NCBI RefSeq assembly: GCF_010093595.1
Contig: NW_022985440.1
Location: 1,736,325 to 1,800,324 of the forward strand
Reading direction: 5' to 3'
Length of the DNA stretch: 64,000 nt
From: Mytilinidion resinicola
Lineage: Eukaryota > Ascomycota > Dothideomycetes > Mytilinidiales > Mytilinidiaceae
A program made the position numbers and the translations under genes. The notes under the pieces are model-generated. The model did not search any database. It saw nothing but the letters and a program-made list of their open reading frames with translations, and was not told the DNA's origin. Shown piece after piece: positions 23,570 through 34,405 of this stretch. Every line of letters starts with the position of its first letter. Positions within the stretch are counted from its first letter, which is position 1.

Positions 23570-25450
23570 CTCTTCAAATCTTCCTCTTCGTCGTTCCATT
23601 TTTCAGTCTAGAAAGAGGTGCAGAATAGCTCCAGGTGGGTAAAATATCATCCAAAACTACTCAAAAGAAGTCTCAATTCCTCTCGTGCAAATTTTTTCAT
23701 GTCTCTAGCAGCGATATCAAGCGCTTTTCTGGCAGGATGACGCCGTCTGAGGTGCCCCTAATGGTTCTGCAGAAAGCGACAACAATGTCACGTTCTGGAT
23801 GGCCTATAATCAGAGACTACGAAATAGCAACACTTTTTCGGTACGTTGGCAACGTCAGGAGCGCTCTTAAGCGCCGAGTGGGAACTAGGGAAGATGTAAC
23901 ATTTCGGAAGCTCTATATCAGACTTCGTCAAATCGCGGTACTTTTCCAACACGATAGCGGCGTTTGAGGGGCCCCTAGGGGCTCAGCGGAGTTTAAGCAG
24001 GATGTAAAGGTATGCAAGGCGTATACCAGGCTTCCCCGGATCTCGAGACTTTTCCAGGCAGGTGGCGCTGGAAGGAGTCCTCCGAGGACCCTAGAATTTT
24101 CAAGAAGGATGTAAAGGTCTCTAAGGTCTATATTAGAACTCGGTAATTTACGGCACTTTTCCAGCAAGACGCCGCTGGAAGGGGTTCCCCCAGAGGCTCA
24201 AATTTTCAATGAGGATGTAACGTTCTCGAAGGCCTATATTCGATCTCCCCGGATCGCCGTGCTTTTCCAGGCTCGCGGCGATGTAAGAGGGGCCCTCGGG
24301 GCCTCGGAATTTTAAACGAGAATGTAACACACCAGAGGCTGCATATTAGATGCTGCGAAGTTGTAGTAGTTTTACACATACACGGCGACGTAAGGGTACC
24401 CTCAAGAGCTGAGAATTTTCACAGACGATGTACCGTTTCGAAATCTGCGTATTAGGCGCTACGAAATCGTAGTAGTTTTCCACGAACATGCCATTGTATA
24501 GGGTCCTTTAGGTACGGAATGATTTCCTGGTGAGGATGTCAAAGTCCGCAGGGTGGGAATTGGACGCTCTCGAATTGTAGTGGTTTCCCAGGTACGTGCC
24601 GCTGTCTGAAGTGCTCTACATATGCATGCGAAATCGGAGGCTGATGTCAAATTTTACAAGACGCGAATCAGACTTCACGAAACCTTGGTACTTTTTTACG
24701 TTCACGCCGTTGTTTGAGGTCCCTCAAGTGCGAATGGAAAGCTAGGAGACAACGTTAATGTTCAAGAAACGTGAATTGGGCTGTGAGATTATGGTAATTT
24801 TCTTGGTACGTGACGCCGTTTGAGGTTCTTCGTGTACTGATTTGAAATTAAGAGGCGATGTTAAAGTTCGCCGGGTGTAAATTGAACGCTGTGAATTCGG
24901 AGTACTTTGCTAGGTATGTGACACTGCTTGAGGCGCTTTGAGTTCGGATGCTGATTCTGCTTGTGTGTCAAAATCTGCACGACGCAAATTGCACGGTGTC
25001 CAACTAGAGTGCTTTAATAGGTACGCGCCACCGTCTGAGGTACCTCACGTACGAAGGCGAGATCGAGTCGCGATGTCAAAAATTGCAAGGCTTGAATCAG
25101 GAGGCGTGAGTTCGCAGCTCTTTTCTAGGTACGCGACGCCGCTTGAAGTCCTTAATGACCATACTCGAGCTCAAGCGACGATCTAAGGGCCACAAGACGT
25201 AGATCAGAGGGTGCAAATTTATGGCTCTTTTCCCGGGTTGTAACGCCGCTTGAGGTAGCCCACATCCGGACCCAAGGTCTAGTCCAGATGTCAAAGACCG
25301 CAGGGTGTATATCACAAGGTGCGATTTCACAGCTCTGTTTCCGCATGGTGACGATTTTGGGCTGCCCTCACATCGACATGAAAATCTAAGAGGTGATGTC
25401 AAAGTCAATGGGGTGCATGTCTGGTCTCGCGGTGTGAAAAGTTGACGGCG
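23570..25450. repeat. degenerate tandem array with ~107-bp period (about 17 units)
   Basis: Two anchors recur in every unit. One is GATGTCAAA or GATGTAAAG. The other is a CTTTTCYAGGTACG-like block followed by GACGCCGYTTGAGG. The first anchor falls near 23784, 23893, 24001, 24108, 24214, 24321, 24427, 24535, 24643, 24751, 24857, 24965, 25072, 25180, 25287 and 25395, so spacing is always 106-109 bp although units are strongly diverged. Both ends fade out, with a probable further unit near 23667. The period is not a multiple of three and stops occur in all frames, so it is not coding. It is an old minisatellite-like array. Confidence 0.88.
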
Positions 25451-25680
25451 AAGATACGTTCATGGGGAAAGACAGGCACGTTCATGTAGGTTATGAAAGG
25501 TATTTCATTTTGAAGGATCGTACTTCATCACCATCCATTTCCAAGCATTTCCGCTGAGTACAAAAGAAATCCAGAGACATGACGGGAAAGCCAATCCTAG
25601 TAGTCATCCATCATTCCGAACAGCAACAATTCCAACTTCAGCATTCCAGTCCACAAGGCAGCGATCGAGGGAATCTCCCC

Positions 25681-26502
25681 TTAGTCGAGCTCATCAAACT
25701 TTCTCTTCTTCTCGTGAACATGAGCCCAAGAAGCACCAACAAAGTAAGCCTCCATAGCTCGAAGAATTCGCTTGCGGGCCGCGCGAGGACGAGTAAGATC
25801 AAACAGGAGCGCCTTCCGAAAGATTGGGTTCTCATCCAGCAGCTCATCCCAAGCATCCTCAGTGTCCTCGCCATCCTCGAATTCGATCATGCCAGGGTTA
25901 TCCCAATGAGTGATGACAGCATCTTCGAAGAAACGTCGCAGCTTGGATTCTTCAGTGGTATTGGAGTAAAGGAAATGCATGATGCGAAGGTCGATGACGT
26001 AGAGTAGTTTCGATCGTTCTGGATGCTCGGGTTCCGAGATGTTTTCAGCGAAGAGCCTGGCCATGGCGAGATTTTGAAGACGGGGCGCAACGAGCATGTC
26101 CGCAAGAACCCAGATCTTGGCATGAGTGCTGACACCAGTCCCCTCTTCAGCCTCGGCCAGAGCATAATTACCAGTGTACATGAAGTTGACGAAATGACCG
26201 AAGATGATGTCGTCGACGTTAGGCAGGTGAACTCGTTTCTCGGTCGCTTCTTTGAATCCATGAACGGGGTCGAGGGCTTTCTCGAAGAACTTCGCATTGG
26301 AGCAAAGGAGATAGCTTTGGATATGTCAGCTGTTCGTGGAATCGCCAGTGTCTGGACCGACGACAACCTCGATCGACGGGCTCTTCATCCTATGCAGTGT
26401 TAGCATTGCTCTGACATATTGCCAAAGGCAGAGACCAACTTACATGGCGAGCATCAGCCATCCATAGGCTTCTCCCTTAATGCGAGGTGGTGGACCGGCC
26501 AT
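25681..26502 (-). CDS. BTB/POZ domain protein, frame broken by one in-frame TGA
   Basis: Exon 1 (26502-26444) and exon 2 (26389-25681) are joined by a 53-bp intron with GTAAGT and a CTAAC branch site. They would encode 255 residues plus stop, but codon 41 is TGA (26328-26326). The reading on both sides is clearly one BTB domain: IEVVVGPDTG before it, then SYLLCSNAKFFEKAL, VHLPNVDD and FVNFMYTGNY. BTB proteins dimerise and often recruit cullin-3. No alternative intron I tried removes the stop with acceptable signals while keeping the domain. The next in-frame ATG (26181) lies inside the domain, so the product from it would be truncated. It may be a recent pseudogene, a readthrough case or an assembly error. 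Confidence 0.65.
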
Positions 26503-26575
26503 TCTGGAGTTTCACTCTGGTAACGCGCAGCGTTTTGCGGGTGATGATTTTGGGGCGTCCGGCGCGAAAGAGTTC

Positions 26576-26603
26576 TAGGGAATGAAATGAAATGAAATGA
26601 AGA
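26576..26603. repeat. ATGAA-type microsatellite
   Basis: Four to five copies of a 5-bp AATGA unit just upstream of the minus-strand BTB gene, in its probable leader or promoter. Confidence 0.8.
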
Positions 26604-26856
26604 TTGAGAGAGCGTCCAGCGCAAGAAAGGTTGGTGTAAGATAGGGGGAGGTTGTTGGAGTGGAGAGGAAGAAAGATGGCGGAAGAGATGAAAAAGTGAG
26701 GAGGCTGGGCCGGCCGTTTGTCTACGCGACATTTCACTTCCTCACCGGACTACACTTCCAGCAGGCTGCTCTGACTGCTGAGTCATCCATCTGCCATATC
26801 TTCAGACGTTGCCACAGTTTCCGTCACTGTCGTCACACTTTCATATCACCGCCACC

Positions 26857-27753
26857 ATGGCTTCCACCGACAACAACGAGCAGACCGCAGGCATGAAGCG
26901 GAAAGCCGAGACCTCAGAGAGCATGCTTCCGTCAAAGATAGCCAAATCCGGCGACGATGTCCGCGGCACTGACTCTGAATATGAGAGCGATGAGAGCGAG
27001 GAGAGCAATGAGACAGAGATCATCACCACACCAGCCAAGTCCCCCAAGATCAGCCACGAGCTGTACCCCTTCAAGCGCATCGACGCTCATCCGCACCTAC
27101 CGGCAACTAATTCTCCGCACCATGCTCACATTGTGGAGGCCTCCGACTCGGACAACATCAAGCTCAGCCTGGCCGACGGTATTGCGACGGTGCTCTGGAA
27201 CTATAATTCGAAAGCCCTCGAGATCTTCCTCGATCCCAAGTACAGCAGGCTCGAGTTTACCGTCAAGTATTTGAAGGATAGTGAGCAGTTCAACTATGCG
27301 ATCATTCGCAACCTCAACATGGTCAAGGTAAATGATAGAGACCTCATACGGGCTCCCGCGTTTCGTCCTTGCTAAGAAAAGGGTTTTTAGGCTGGTATGT
27401 ACAGGACCCGGTACAAGACCGACCAGGGATATCAGGGGGGTGGATGGCATGACTGGAAGAATCTGGCGGAGGCGAGAATCAACTACTCTGGCGCTTGGGA
27501 GTATATTCTGGGGAGGGTGTCTTGCCATAGCCTAGGGGCTTGGTGGGGCAAAGGAACCAAGGGGTTGCACATGGTAGGAATCCCTAAGCGTCACACACAC
27601 GACAGGACTGTGGAAGACGAGGAGGAGGGTCGCGCTATTGGTAGCCAGCTGGCTTCTACGATGATCTCGCAGAGAGTGTGGGCTCCCACCGCGGAGGTCA
27701 CGATTGCCTTCAGGTACAACAATATGGAGACGGGTTGGGTTGATCTGGTCTGA
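26857..27753 (+). CDS. uncharacterised protein, paralogue of the inverted gene at 27982-28748
   Basis: The start is unusually clear (GCCACCATGG). Exon 1 (26857-27327) and exon 2 (27391-27753) are separated by a 63-bp intron in phase 0 and encode 277 residues. Residues 1-70 are charged and disordered with a KRK motif and an acidic run, possibly nuclear. The rest is a compact domain without recognised family: LADGIATVLWNYNSKALEIF, then LAEARINYSGAWEYILGR, ending RYNNMETGWVDLV. The same domain, same exon break and same charged N-terminus occur in the convergent gene downstream. The stop codon abuts a fragment of the 107-bp array unit. Confidence 0.75.
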
Positions 27754-27812
27754 GTACCTAGCTAGGTATGGCGCCGTTTGAGGTGTTCAACGAGTTTTGG
27801 GGTTATGCAAAA
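27754..27812 (+). repeat. solo fragment of the 107-bp array unit
   Basis: Beginning at the base after the stop codon, the sequence CTAGCTAGGTATGGCGCCG followed by TTTGAGGTGTT matches the second half of an array unit (compare 24898-24945). It is the same strand orientation as the array, which ends 2.3 kb upstream. Confidence 0.7.
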
Positions 27813-27981
27813 GGATGAACCGCTGTCCTGTTCGGATCCATGATAGTATACCAAAGGACCCATGGCAATGGCAAGAAGCTGTACACACATCTATGGTGGG
27901 GCATTGAGTCTGCTTCGTGAGTGATGCTAACAACACGTGGGCTTCTACATGAGTGAAATGTCAAGACTCGAGTCAATCATT

Positions 27982-28748
27982 TCACTTCGTCAAATTCACC
28001 GCTCTACCAATCTTGATGAGCCATCTCTCCAGGGCCCTTCCGGTTACTACTTGTCCTTCAGCTGGGTAGCCGTCGTTGATGTTGCGCATCTCGCCCCAGC
28101 GTCCATAGCTCTCAGCGCAATAGGCGCCAAAGGTAGACTTCTAGGCTCCGGACAAGCTGATCAAGGCTTCGGCTCGCGTCTCCCATACGTGACAATTTCC
28201 CGATAGTATTCTCTGATTGATACGCTCAAACCATCCCGCCTATGAAATTTTAGTCAGTCAAAGTTATGACAGGAAGTTCTAGAAGCTCTACTTACGCGAA
28301 CATAACTGCCCTTCCGATGGATGACGCTGCTAAACGAGGTAGAGCCCACGGGGAGCAGTCGAACGAACTCAAAGATCTTGATCTTCGGATCCAAGAACTG
28401 CTTCAGTGCTTCCGGGTCATAGTTCCAGAGTACCGTCACCACGCCATCGGCGAGGCGGAGATCACTGACGCGGAACTCGGGTTCGTTTGTCCCGAATTCC
28501 TGGTCTAAATCTAAGATGTGCGGCCAGTCTAGAGGAGTGGTGTCTGGGAGGAGGGCGCAGTCCTTGACGTATTTGACGGGTGCTTCGCCATCGCCTGCGG
28601 TTTCGGAGTCTTCACTGCCGTAGTCGCTGATGATGTCGTCAGAATCGCCGAGACGATCTCTAGGTTGTGTTTTCTTCTTCTTCGAGGTGTCATCGCTGAT
28701 GTCGCCGGCGTGGTTGGAGTCCTCCATATCCGTGTCGGCGGGGCTCAT
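27982..28748 (-). CDS. truncated paralogue of the 26857 gene (premature TAG)
   Basis: Exon 1 (28748-28296) and exon 2 (from 28239) share the phase-0 intron position and domain with the gene at 26857: LADGVVTVLWNYDPEALKQF matches the neighbour closely. Exon 2 then runs through ETRAEALISLSGA to TAG at 28143-28141, leaving 183 residues. In the paralogue this position is the Trp of YSGAWEYIL. Beyond the TAG the frame stays open for another 52 codons to TGA at 27984-27982 and still resembles the family (GRW). A TGG-to-TAG change equals CpA-to-TpA on the other strand, the RIP pattern. It could still be expressed as a short protein. Confidence 0.6.
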
Positions 28749-29597
28749 CTTGTCGTGGTCGAGGGTGACTCCGAAAGGTGAAAGAGAGAGAATGTGAGGG
28801 ATGAACGCATTGCTCGTCGCATGGGTAGCTAGCTGTGCGGGGCCATGCTTCGTAACGCTGTATGGACCAAGAGACCAAACTGCGAGATTTCAGTGAAGAC
28901 AACTTGACATTCGGATATGACGGTGGACTATCCGGATACTGCTGTGGCTTGGATTAACATCCAGATTTGGGTTGAGAGATCTTTGGTTTCTGACCTCTTT
29001 TCTCTCCTCTCCAGAGGGATTTAGGTTTGAACTGCAGTCAGCTTCTACTCGAAACCGGAGAAGAAGGGATTCAAGTCGATAGATGGCTCAAATTTTGTGG
29101 GACAATGACAACTAGTTGTCCAGGTGGATGAGTATCCCTTAAAAGATATAAAATGGAACATTAAACTCTACTGCTCTCATATCTTCTTCATGCGTGACGC
29201 CTTCATGATAAGTGAATCCCTCACTATGATTTTCAATTTGATTGCCATGACTGCAAGACGCCACCTTCTTCACCGCAAACAGTCATCAAGTTCTCTAAAA
29301 GTAACCAGTCTCAACTCACATCCAATCCAATACAAGATTTCGAAAGAGATTCGTTTCATACACAATTTATCATTGCCATATACTACACCCCCTCTCCATC
29401 CTCATCAGCAACATCATCAACCCAAGCAACAAAATCAACCCAAACCCCAAACACCTCTCACAAACTCGGCCGCACATACTCAGGCTATCCAGCACGTATG
29501 CTGTAGCCCAAAAACCCACACAAACCTTGAGCAAATTTGCAGAACGCTATCAAACACACCTTCTGCATACAAGCAGACACTCGACAATCAATCCCGC
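28749..29597. other. AT-richer intergenic region
   Basis: A plus-strand frame of 162 codons (29124-29612) exists but is Thr/His/Gln-rich and resembles UTR rather than protein. The right end is the 3' flank of the F-BAR gene. No RNA gene recognised. Confidence 0.4.
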
Positions 29598-32500
29598 TCA
29601 ACAGTTCTGTAGATAATTGCTAGGCACAAGGCCCGGCCTGCCATTCTTCCCGACAACCTGCGCCTCCCACCACCCGTCGTCCTGCAGGCGCAACACGGCG
29701 AGGATGTCGCCTTTAGAGAAGCTGAGCTCCTCGGGGATTTGGGCTTGGTACATGTACATAGCGCGAGCTGAGGAGAAGTTAGTCCGACTCTAAATAAGAA
29801 GGCGAGAGGAAAAGGGAAAGCACTCACCATAATGCATGATCATACGACCTTCCTTAGTATACTGCCTCGGTTCTGCAACGCTCTGGCTTCGAACTCTGGT
29901 GCTGAGCTGGCCAGCACCTGCACCGCCGCCACCGCCGCCACCGCCGCCACCGCCGCCACCGCCGCCACCGCCGCCACCTCCAGCGCTGCTGTATCCAGCT
30001 TCGCTAGGAGCATAGTACGCGCTCTGCGGCCTGGGATTGCCTCCGCCTCCACGGCTACGCTGGCTACCGCCGTACACGCTTCCCTCGCCTCTCTCACTGC
30101 CAGGGCCCGGGGCAAGCTGTAGTGCCATGTCGCTGCCTCGTGAGCTGCTGGGACGATCATATGATTGACGGAACTGTGGTGCTGGGCTCACGGCGCGGGA
30201 TGCGGGACGGGATGAGGGAGTCTGACGGCTACTGCTGTATGCTGGATTGGGAGAGACTGCACGAGGAACAGGCGCTTGGCGACCACTGCTGTACGCAGGA
30301 CTGGGAGAGACGGCGCGAGGGGCGGGCGCCTGGGCTGGCGAGCCGCCACGAGTATAAGAGTCGCGGGATGCGGGGATTTGACGACCACCGCCGTACGCTG
30401 GATTGGGGGAGACGGCGCGAGGAACGGGAGCTTGGCCTGGTGAGCTGCCACGAGTGTAGGAGTCGCGGCTGTATTGCTTGATCGGGCTGGAAGATTGTGC
30501 TCGAGGCCGGCCGCCGGCGTTAGACGCAGCGTAGGGATTCGGCGAGGGAGCACGGAAGGTCTGGGGTGCTTGCGCAGATGGTGTTTGATAGAGTCCTGGA
30601 CGAGGGCTAGTTGCTCGTGGAGGACCGGGAGAAGGAGCTCGAACGACTTCTTGGCCTTGTCCTGCACTGGCGCGTGTGGTTGAACGAGAACTTGACTTCT
30701 GGTTGGAGCTTGAGTTGCGTTGGTTTGCTCCTGTGTTGTACATGCTTGTCTTTTGGTCGATGTATCTCTGAGTTGTTTGCTGCATCTGGCGGGCCGTGTG
30801 GGCAGGCTGTGGTGCTCCAAGACGAGACATGGGCGGCTGTTCGTAGGACGGTGGAGGCGTACCGCGCTGTGCTGCACTCACTGCGCTATTTACGAGTGGA
30901 GTAGGGATTCCTCCAACTGGCGTGTTGGCGTTTCCTGGCGTTCCTGGAGGTGCGGGCGTGGCAAGACCGTGGTATCGATCTGCTGACATGCGAACAGATG
31001 TTTGCTTTGTGACGCCCTTCAGCTCTGCCAGGGCCTGGGCAATAGGGTCAAGCTCTTCTGGTTCATTACTTTGAGCTTGTTGCTGCTGTTTTCGTTTGTC
31101 GGGGGATGCAACATCAAACACGTTATTCCCAATGTTTAGCTGAAAGTTTGCGCGAGGGTCGACTGGCTCAGGGCTTGCTGACCGTCCTTCTCCTCCAAGG
31201 ATCCCACGCGCACCTTGACCATAGCCTTGTTGACGAGTGGGACTGATGTTTTCGTTGTTGCTTCTCCTGGAAGATGGTGCCCATGTGTTACGGCTGCTTG
31301 GAGTTATGACAGCTGCCTGGGCCGGTTCCTTCTCATGTTTGCTCCTCCTACGGAACGGGCTATGACCTTGGAAGAAACCACTCTTCTTTTTCTGGACTTG
31401 CCTATCATCTAGTGGCTGTGCAATGGGTGCCATAGGTTTCCCTGGGGAGTTCGATCCACTGGGGAGGTCGATATTGGAGAAATTTGAGCCACCAGAATAA
31501 TCGCTATGCGAATCTCTGCTCGACGGCCGTACGGGACTAGGATTGCCTCGTTCGGGACTAGGATTGCCTCGCTCGAGACTAGGATTGCCTCGTTCGGGGC
31601 CAGGATTCCCTCGTTCGGATGGAGCACCAGGCCGACAGAACTGCGTCATCCCGTCCATTGGGAATTCGTTGTGAGGCACCTTTGGACCATCTCCATACTG
31701 GCTCTGCTGGTACTGCTGGCGTGCCTGTTGCTGGGCATGGATCAATCGGGGCTCTGGTTGGATTCCCCGTGATGACGGGGGATTTTGAGGCTGCTGGGGC
31801 TTTAATGGCTCAGGATTTGGGACCGCCTGGGGGTCTTTCAGGCCCAGCTCTTTGGCCAGTGGGTTGCTTGGATCGTGGTGAGATTCGAAGACGGATGGTT
31901 GAGGCGATGAGGTCCGGAATGCTGGATTCATGGTCCGCTGGAATTGTGCCACGGAGTAATTACCGTCATCTGAAGTCTCTGACGAATTGTCGTTGACATC
32001 TCCCCTGCAGAAGTTGATAAATTTAGGCGGATCAGGTATCTCTTGGCCAGTTCCAGCATCTTTGATGAAGCCCATGATATCCTTTTCGACATCACAGTCT
32101 TCGAGTGACAATCGAATTCTCTCGCATGACTAGCACATCAATTAGAACTGTATCTTACCAGCTAGATAGTGAGACTTACGGCGTCATCGCTGACGCAAAC
32201 AGTCGATGCGATATTTGCAAAAGTCCATAGACTAGCCTTCATGAAGTCTATGCGTTCCTCTTCGAGGTCTTGGAATTTCTGGCAAATTATTAGCAACAAT
32301 CTAGCAATGAAACACAAGCCGGCGTACTCACGTCACACCCAGCCTTCCAGTCCCGATTCCATCTCCCGGTAGTTTCCTCCAGTACTTTGACAGCGGCTTC
32401 GTAATCAGCGCTGGTACTGGATAGCTGGATCTGAGTCTTCTCCAACTTCGCCTTGTTCTTCCGTTCCTCCTGGCCCATGACCATGTGTGCTTGGGCGAGA

Positions 32501-33082
32501 AACCCTTTAATCTTCAGGCAATCCTGTTCGTAGCGGTCACGCGCCTTGTTAACCGCCATCGTCTGCTGTGTCTTGGTCTTGAGCAGCTTTTCGATCCCAG
32601 ACTGTACAATCTTCCGCCGCTCCTTCATTCCACCAGCGAAGGCAGCCAGCGGCTCTTCCAACTCGCTCTTCATTTGTCCCGCAATATTCTGGTGGGACTT
32701 GCCCATAGATTCGACTTCGCCTCGGACAATATCGAGGGACATGCGGAGGGTGCCAGCTTCGGAGGAGCCGAGGGGCTTTCGGGAGAGATTGAGAAGCTTT
32801 CGTGCGTATTCATCTTCGATAGCTGCGCGAGCTATCCGTGTGTTAGTGCAAGACATTCGATCATTAGAACGGGAAGTTTACCGGTGTAGAAAGACTTCAA
32901 TTCGTCGCCGGTGACTTTTGCGTTGTGGAGTCGCTCAAGCAGTGGACCGACGCCAGCGTCATCCTTGCCCCAGAAGTTGTTGGCAACTAGCACCGGTTAG
33001 AAGGTTAATTGATCATGGTGTTCCAGTTCTGCGTACAGGATAGAGATACTGAGGGCGGCTCTGAGACGGAAGTCCCAGGCAT
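29598..33082 (-). CDS. F-BAR and SH3 domain cytokinesis protein (Cdc15/Imp2/Hof1 family)
   Basis: Membrane-bending scaffold that links the plasma membrane to the actomyosin ring at septation. Six exons (33082-33037, 32986-32882, 32831-32332, 32278-32180, 32129-29828, 29767-29598) join in frame to about 1073 residues. The FCH/F-BAR domain spans about residues 15-300, starting SFANNFWGKDD, with a helical middle and ending near TGQEIPDPPKFINF. A long disordered Ser/Pro/Gln-rich linker follows. It contains four RGNPSPE-type 7-residue repeats, several repeats around RAVSPNPAY, and about twenty consecutive glycines near residue 965. The SH3 domain is the last ~57 residues (ALYxY-like AMYMYQAQ, DDGWWEA, GLVPSNYL) and is mostly encoded by the small last exon. 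Four of the five introns are exactly 50-60 bp. Confidence 0.92.
29921..29983. repeat. 9-bp coding repeat (poly-glycine)
   Basis: GCCGCCACC repeated in tandem inside the F-BAR gene. On the coding strand it reads GGT/GGC/GGC and encodes about twenty glycines, so slippage would change length in steps of three codons. Confidence 0.9.
31533..31620. repeat. 21-bp coding minisatellite (four copies)
   Basis: Four copies of a 21-bp unit (core CTAGGATTGCCTCG) inside the F-BAR gene encode repeated ERGNPSP units. Copies differ at a few third positions, so the array is not brand new. Confidence 0.85.
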
Positions 33083-34405
33083 CGCGCCTGTTGTTTACGT
33101 GTTCGACGCAGATTCTTTGAGCGAGTGCGATTGAATTGCCTGTAATAGGGCTTTGAGAGACCTTGGAATCAAGGCGCCGGTAAGGATGAGCCTGAGATAT
33201 CGAAATATGGAAGACGTATGGGTTGCGGGTGAGCGTGGAATGAAGCTGCGGAGGCAGGGATCCAAGGTGGTCGTCGCGAGTAAACAAGCGCACGTTCACC
33301 CAGACAACCAACAGCCCCACCAATCGCATGCCAGCCAGGCGCCCCCCACACCTTTTCCCACAGTGGCTAGTGGCAGCTGTCAGGTCCCGTCGGCTGAGCA
33401 AGAAGCATGGTACGAGTTCCACCTCTATTTCAAGTCCCGGAGTTCTTCTATGCAACACGGGAGTGCCTCTGGACCACAGCGCCCTTGGTCCACACCCAAA
33501 GCTCACTCATTATGTGAGCCTACACCTATCATGAGCACTTCAGACTGTGTCAAATATGTGCAGATGGGACAGGTCATTCAGATGTACTCCTGAAGACCTG
33601 CCAGATTTTCAATCACCGCGCAACTTCCATCGAATACTGGGGCGCCCCAGGCAGTGCCAATCCGTGGCTGGCCCTCAAATCTTGTTCTAGGAGGCGGCTC
33701 TATTATCAGTGTTTGGAGTGCATGGCGCAATTCTCGATGAACAGGAGGAGATGGGCCGTTGTGAAATATTTCAAGACTGTCCTACCTACCAATGCCCAGC
33801 GTCACTCGATGCAGCGTCCAAAGCCATCACACGTTCGTTCAGAACTATCCCCGAGGACGTGAATCAGATCCCTTTGTGTATATGTTGCAGGTCTTTGTTG
33901 TAGGCACTCCACGGGCTGCCGCTATTGCACATACGTTTGAGAGGCTCACAATCTCTAAAACCTTGACCATCGCACTTCGAGCACCACAAGAGATGGCTAA
34001 TGTGTACATCCAGTCTGATTAGATGATATGGAGAGAGTCCTATATTTGAGGTGATAGAGCTAGTCACGTGATATGGACAGCTGGCTTCTTGTGTGCCAGC
34101 AGGCGTGCCAGCCCGATTTGTAGCAGTCAGGCAGTAAAGGCGGTAGCATGGAGCAGATCCAAGTCCTGTGAATATGAGTGCACCCCAGTGTTTTGCCTGG
34201 CCGTAACACCCACAGGCGCAGTTGTCGCATTGCTGCTGCCCTCTCCCGGACGCGGAACTTGCCGCTGGTGAAGCCGAACCTCATCCACATCCAGCGCGTT
34301 GTCTCCCTCCTCCACCGTCGACCATCCTCAACCCCCACCCGCCATCTCCCTCTCCCCATTGCCCTTTCTCGCCGCTGAAGCGCCTCGATGGAAACGCTGG
34401 TCTAA
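33083..34405. other. divergent intergenic region, F-BAR / NOT1
   Basis: About 1.3 kb between divergent starts. A 146-codon plus frame (33153-33593) has no recognisable content. The pyrimidine-rich part 34260-34400 is probably the NOT1 leader. No RNA gene seen. Confidence 0.4.

Noticed and set aside
29124..29612. 162-codon plus-strand frame
   Set aside because: His/Gln/Thr-rich translation antisense to the 3' flank of the F-BAR gene; no codon or domain signal.
33153..33593. 146-codon plus-strand frame between F-BAR and NOT1 genes
   Set aside because: No family resemblance, ordinary intergenic composition and it overlaps exon-free DNA only by chance.
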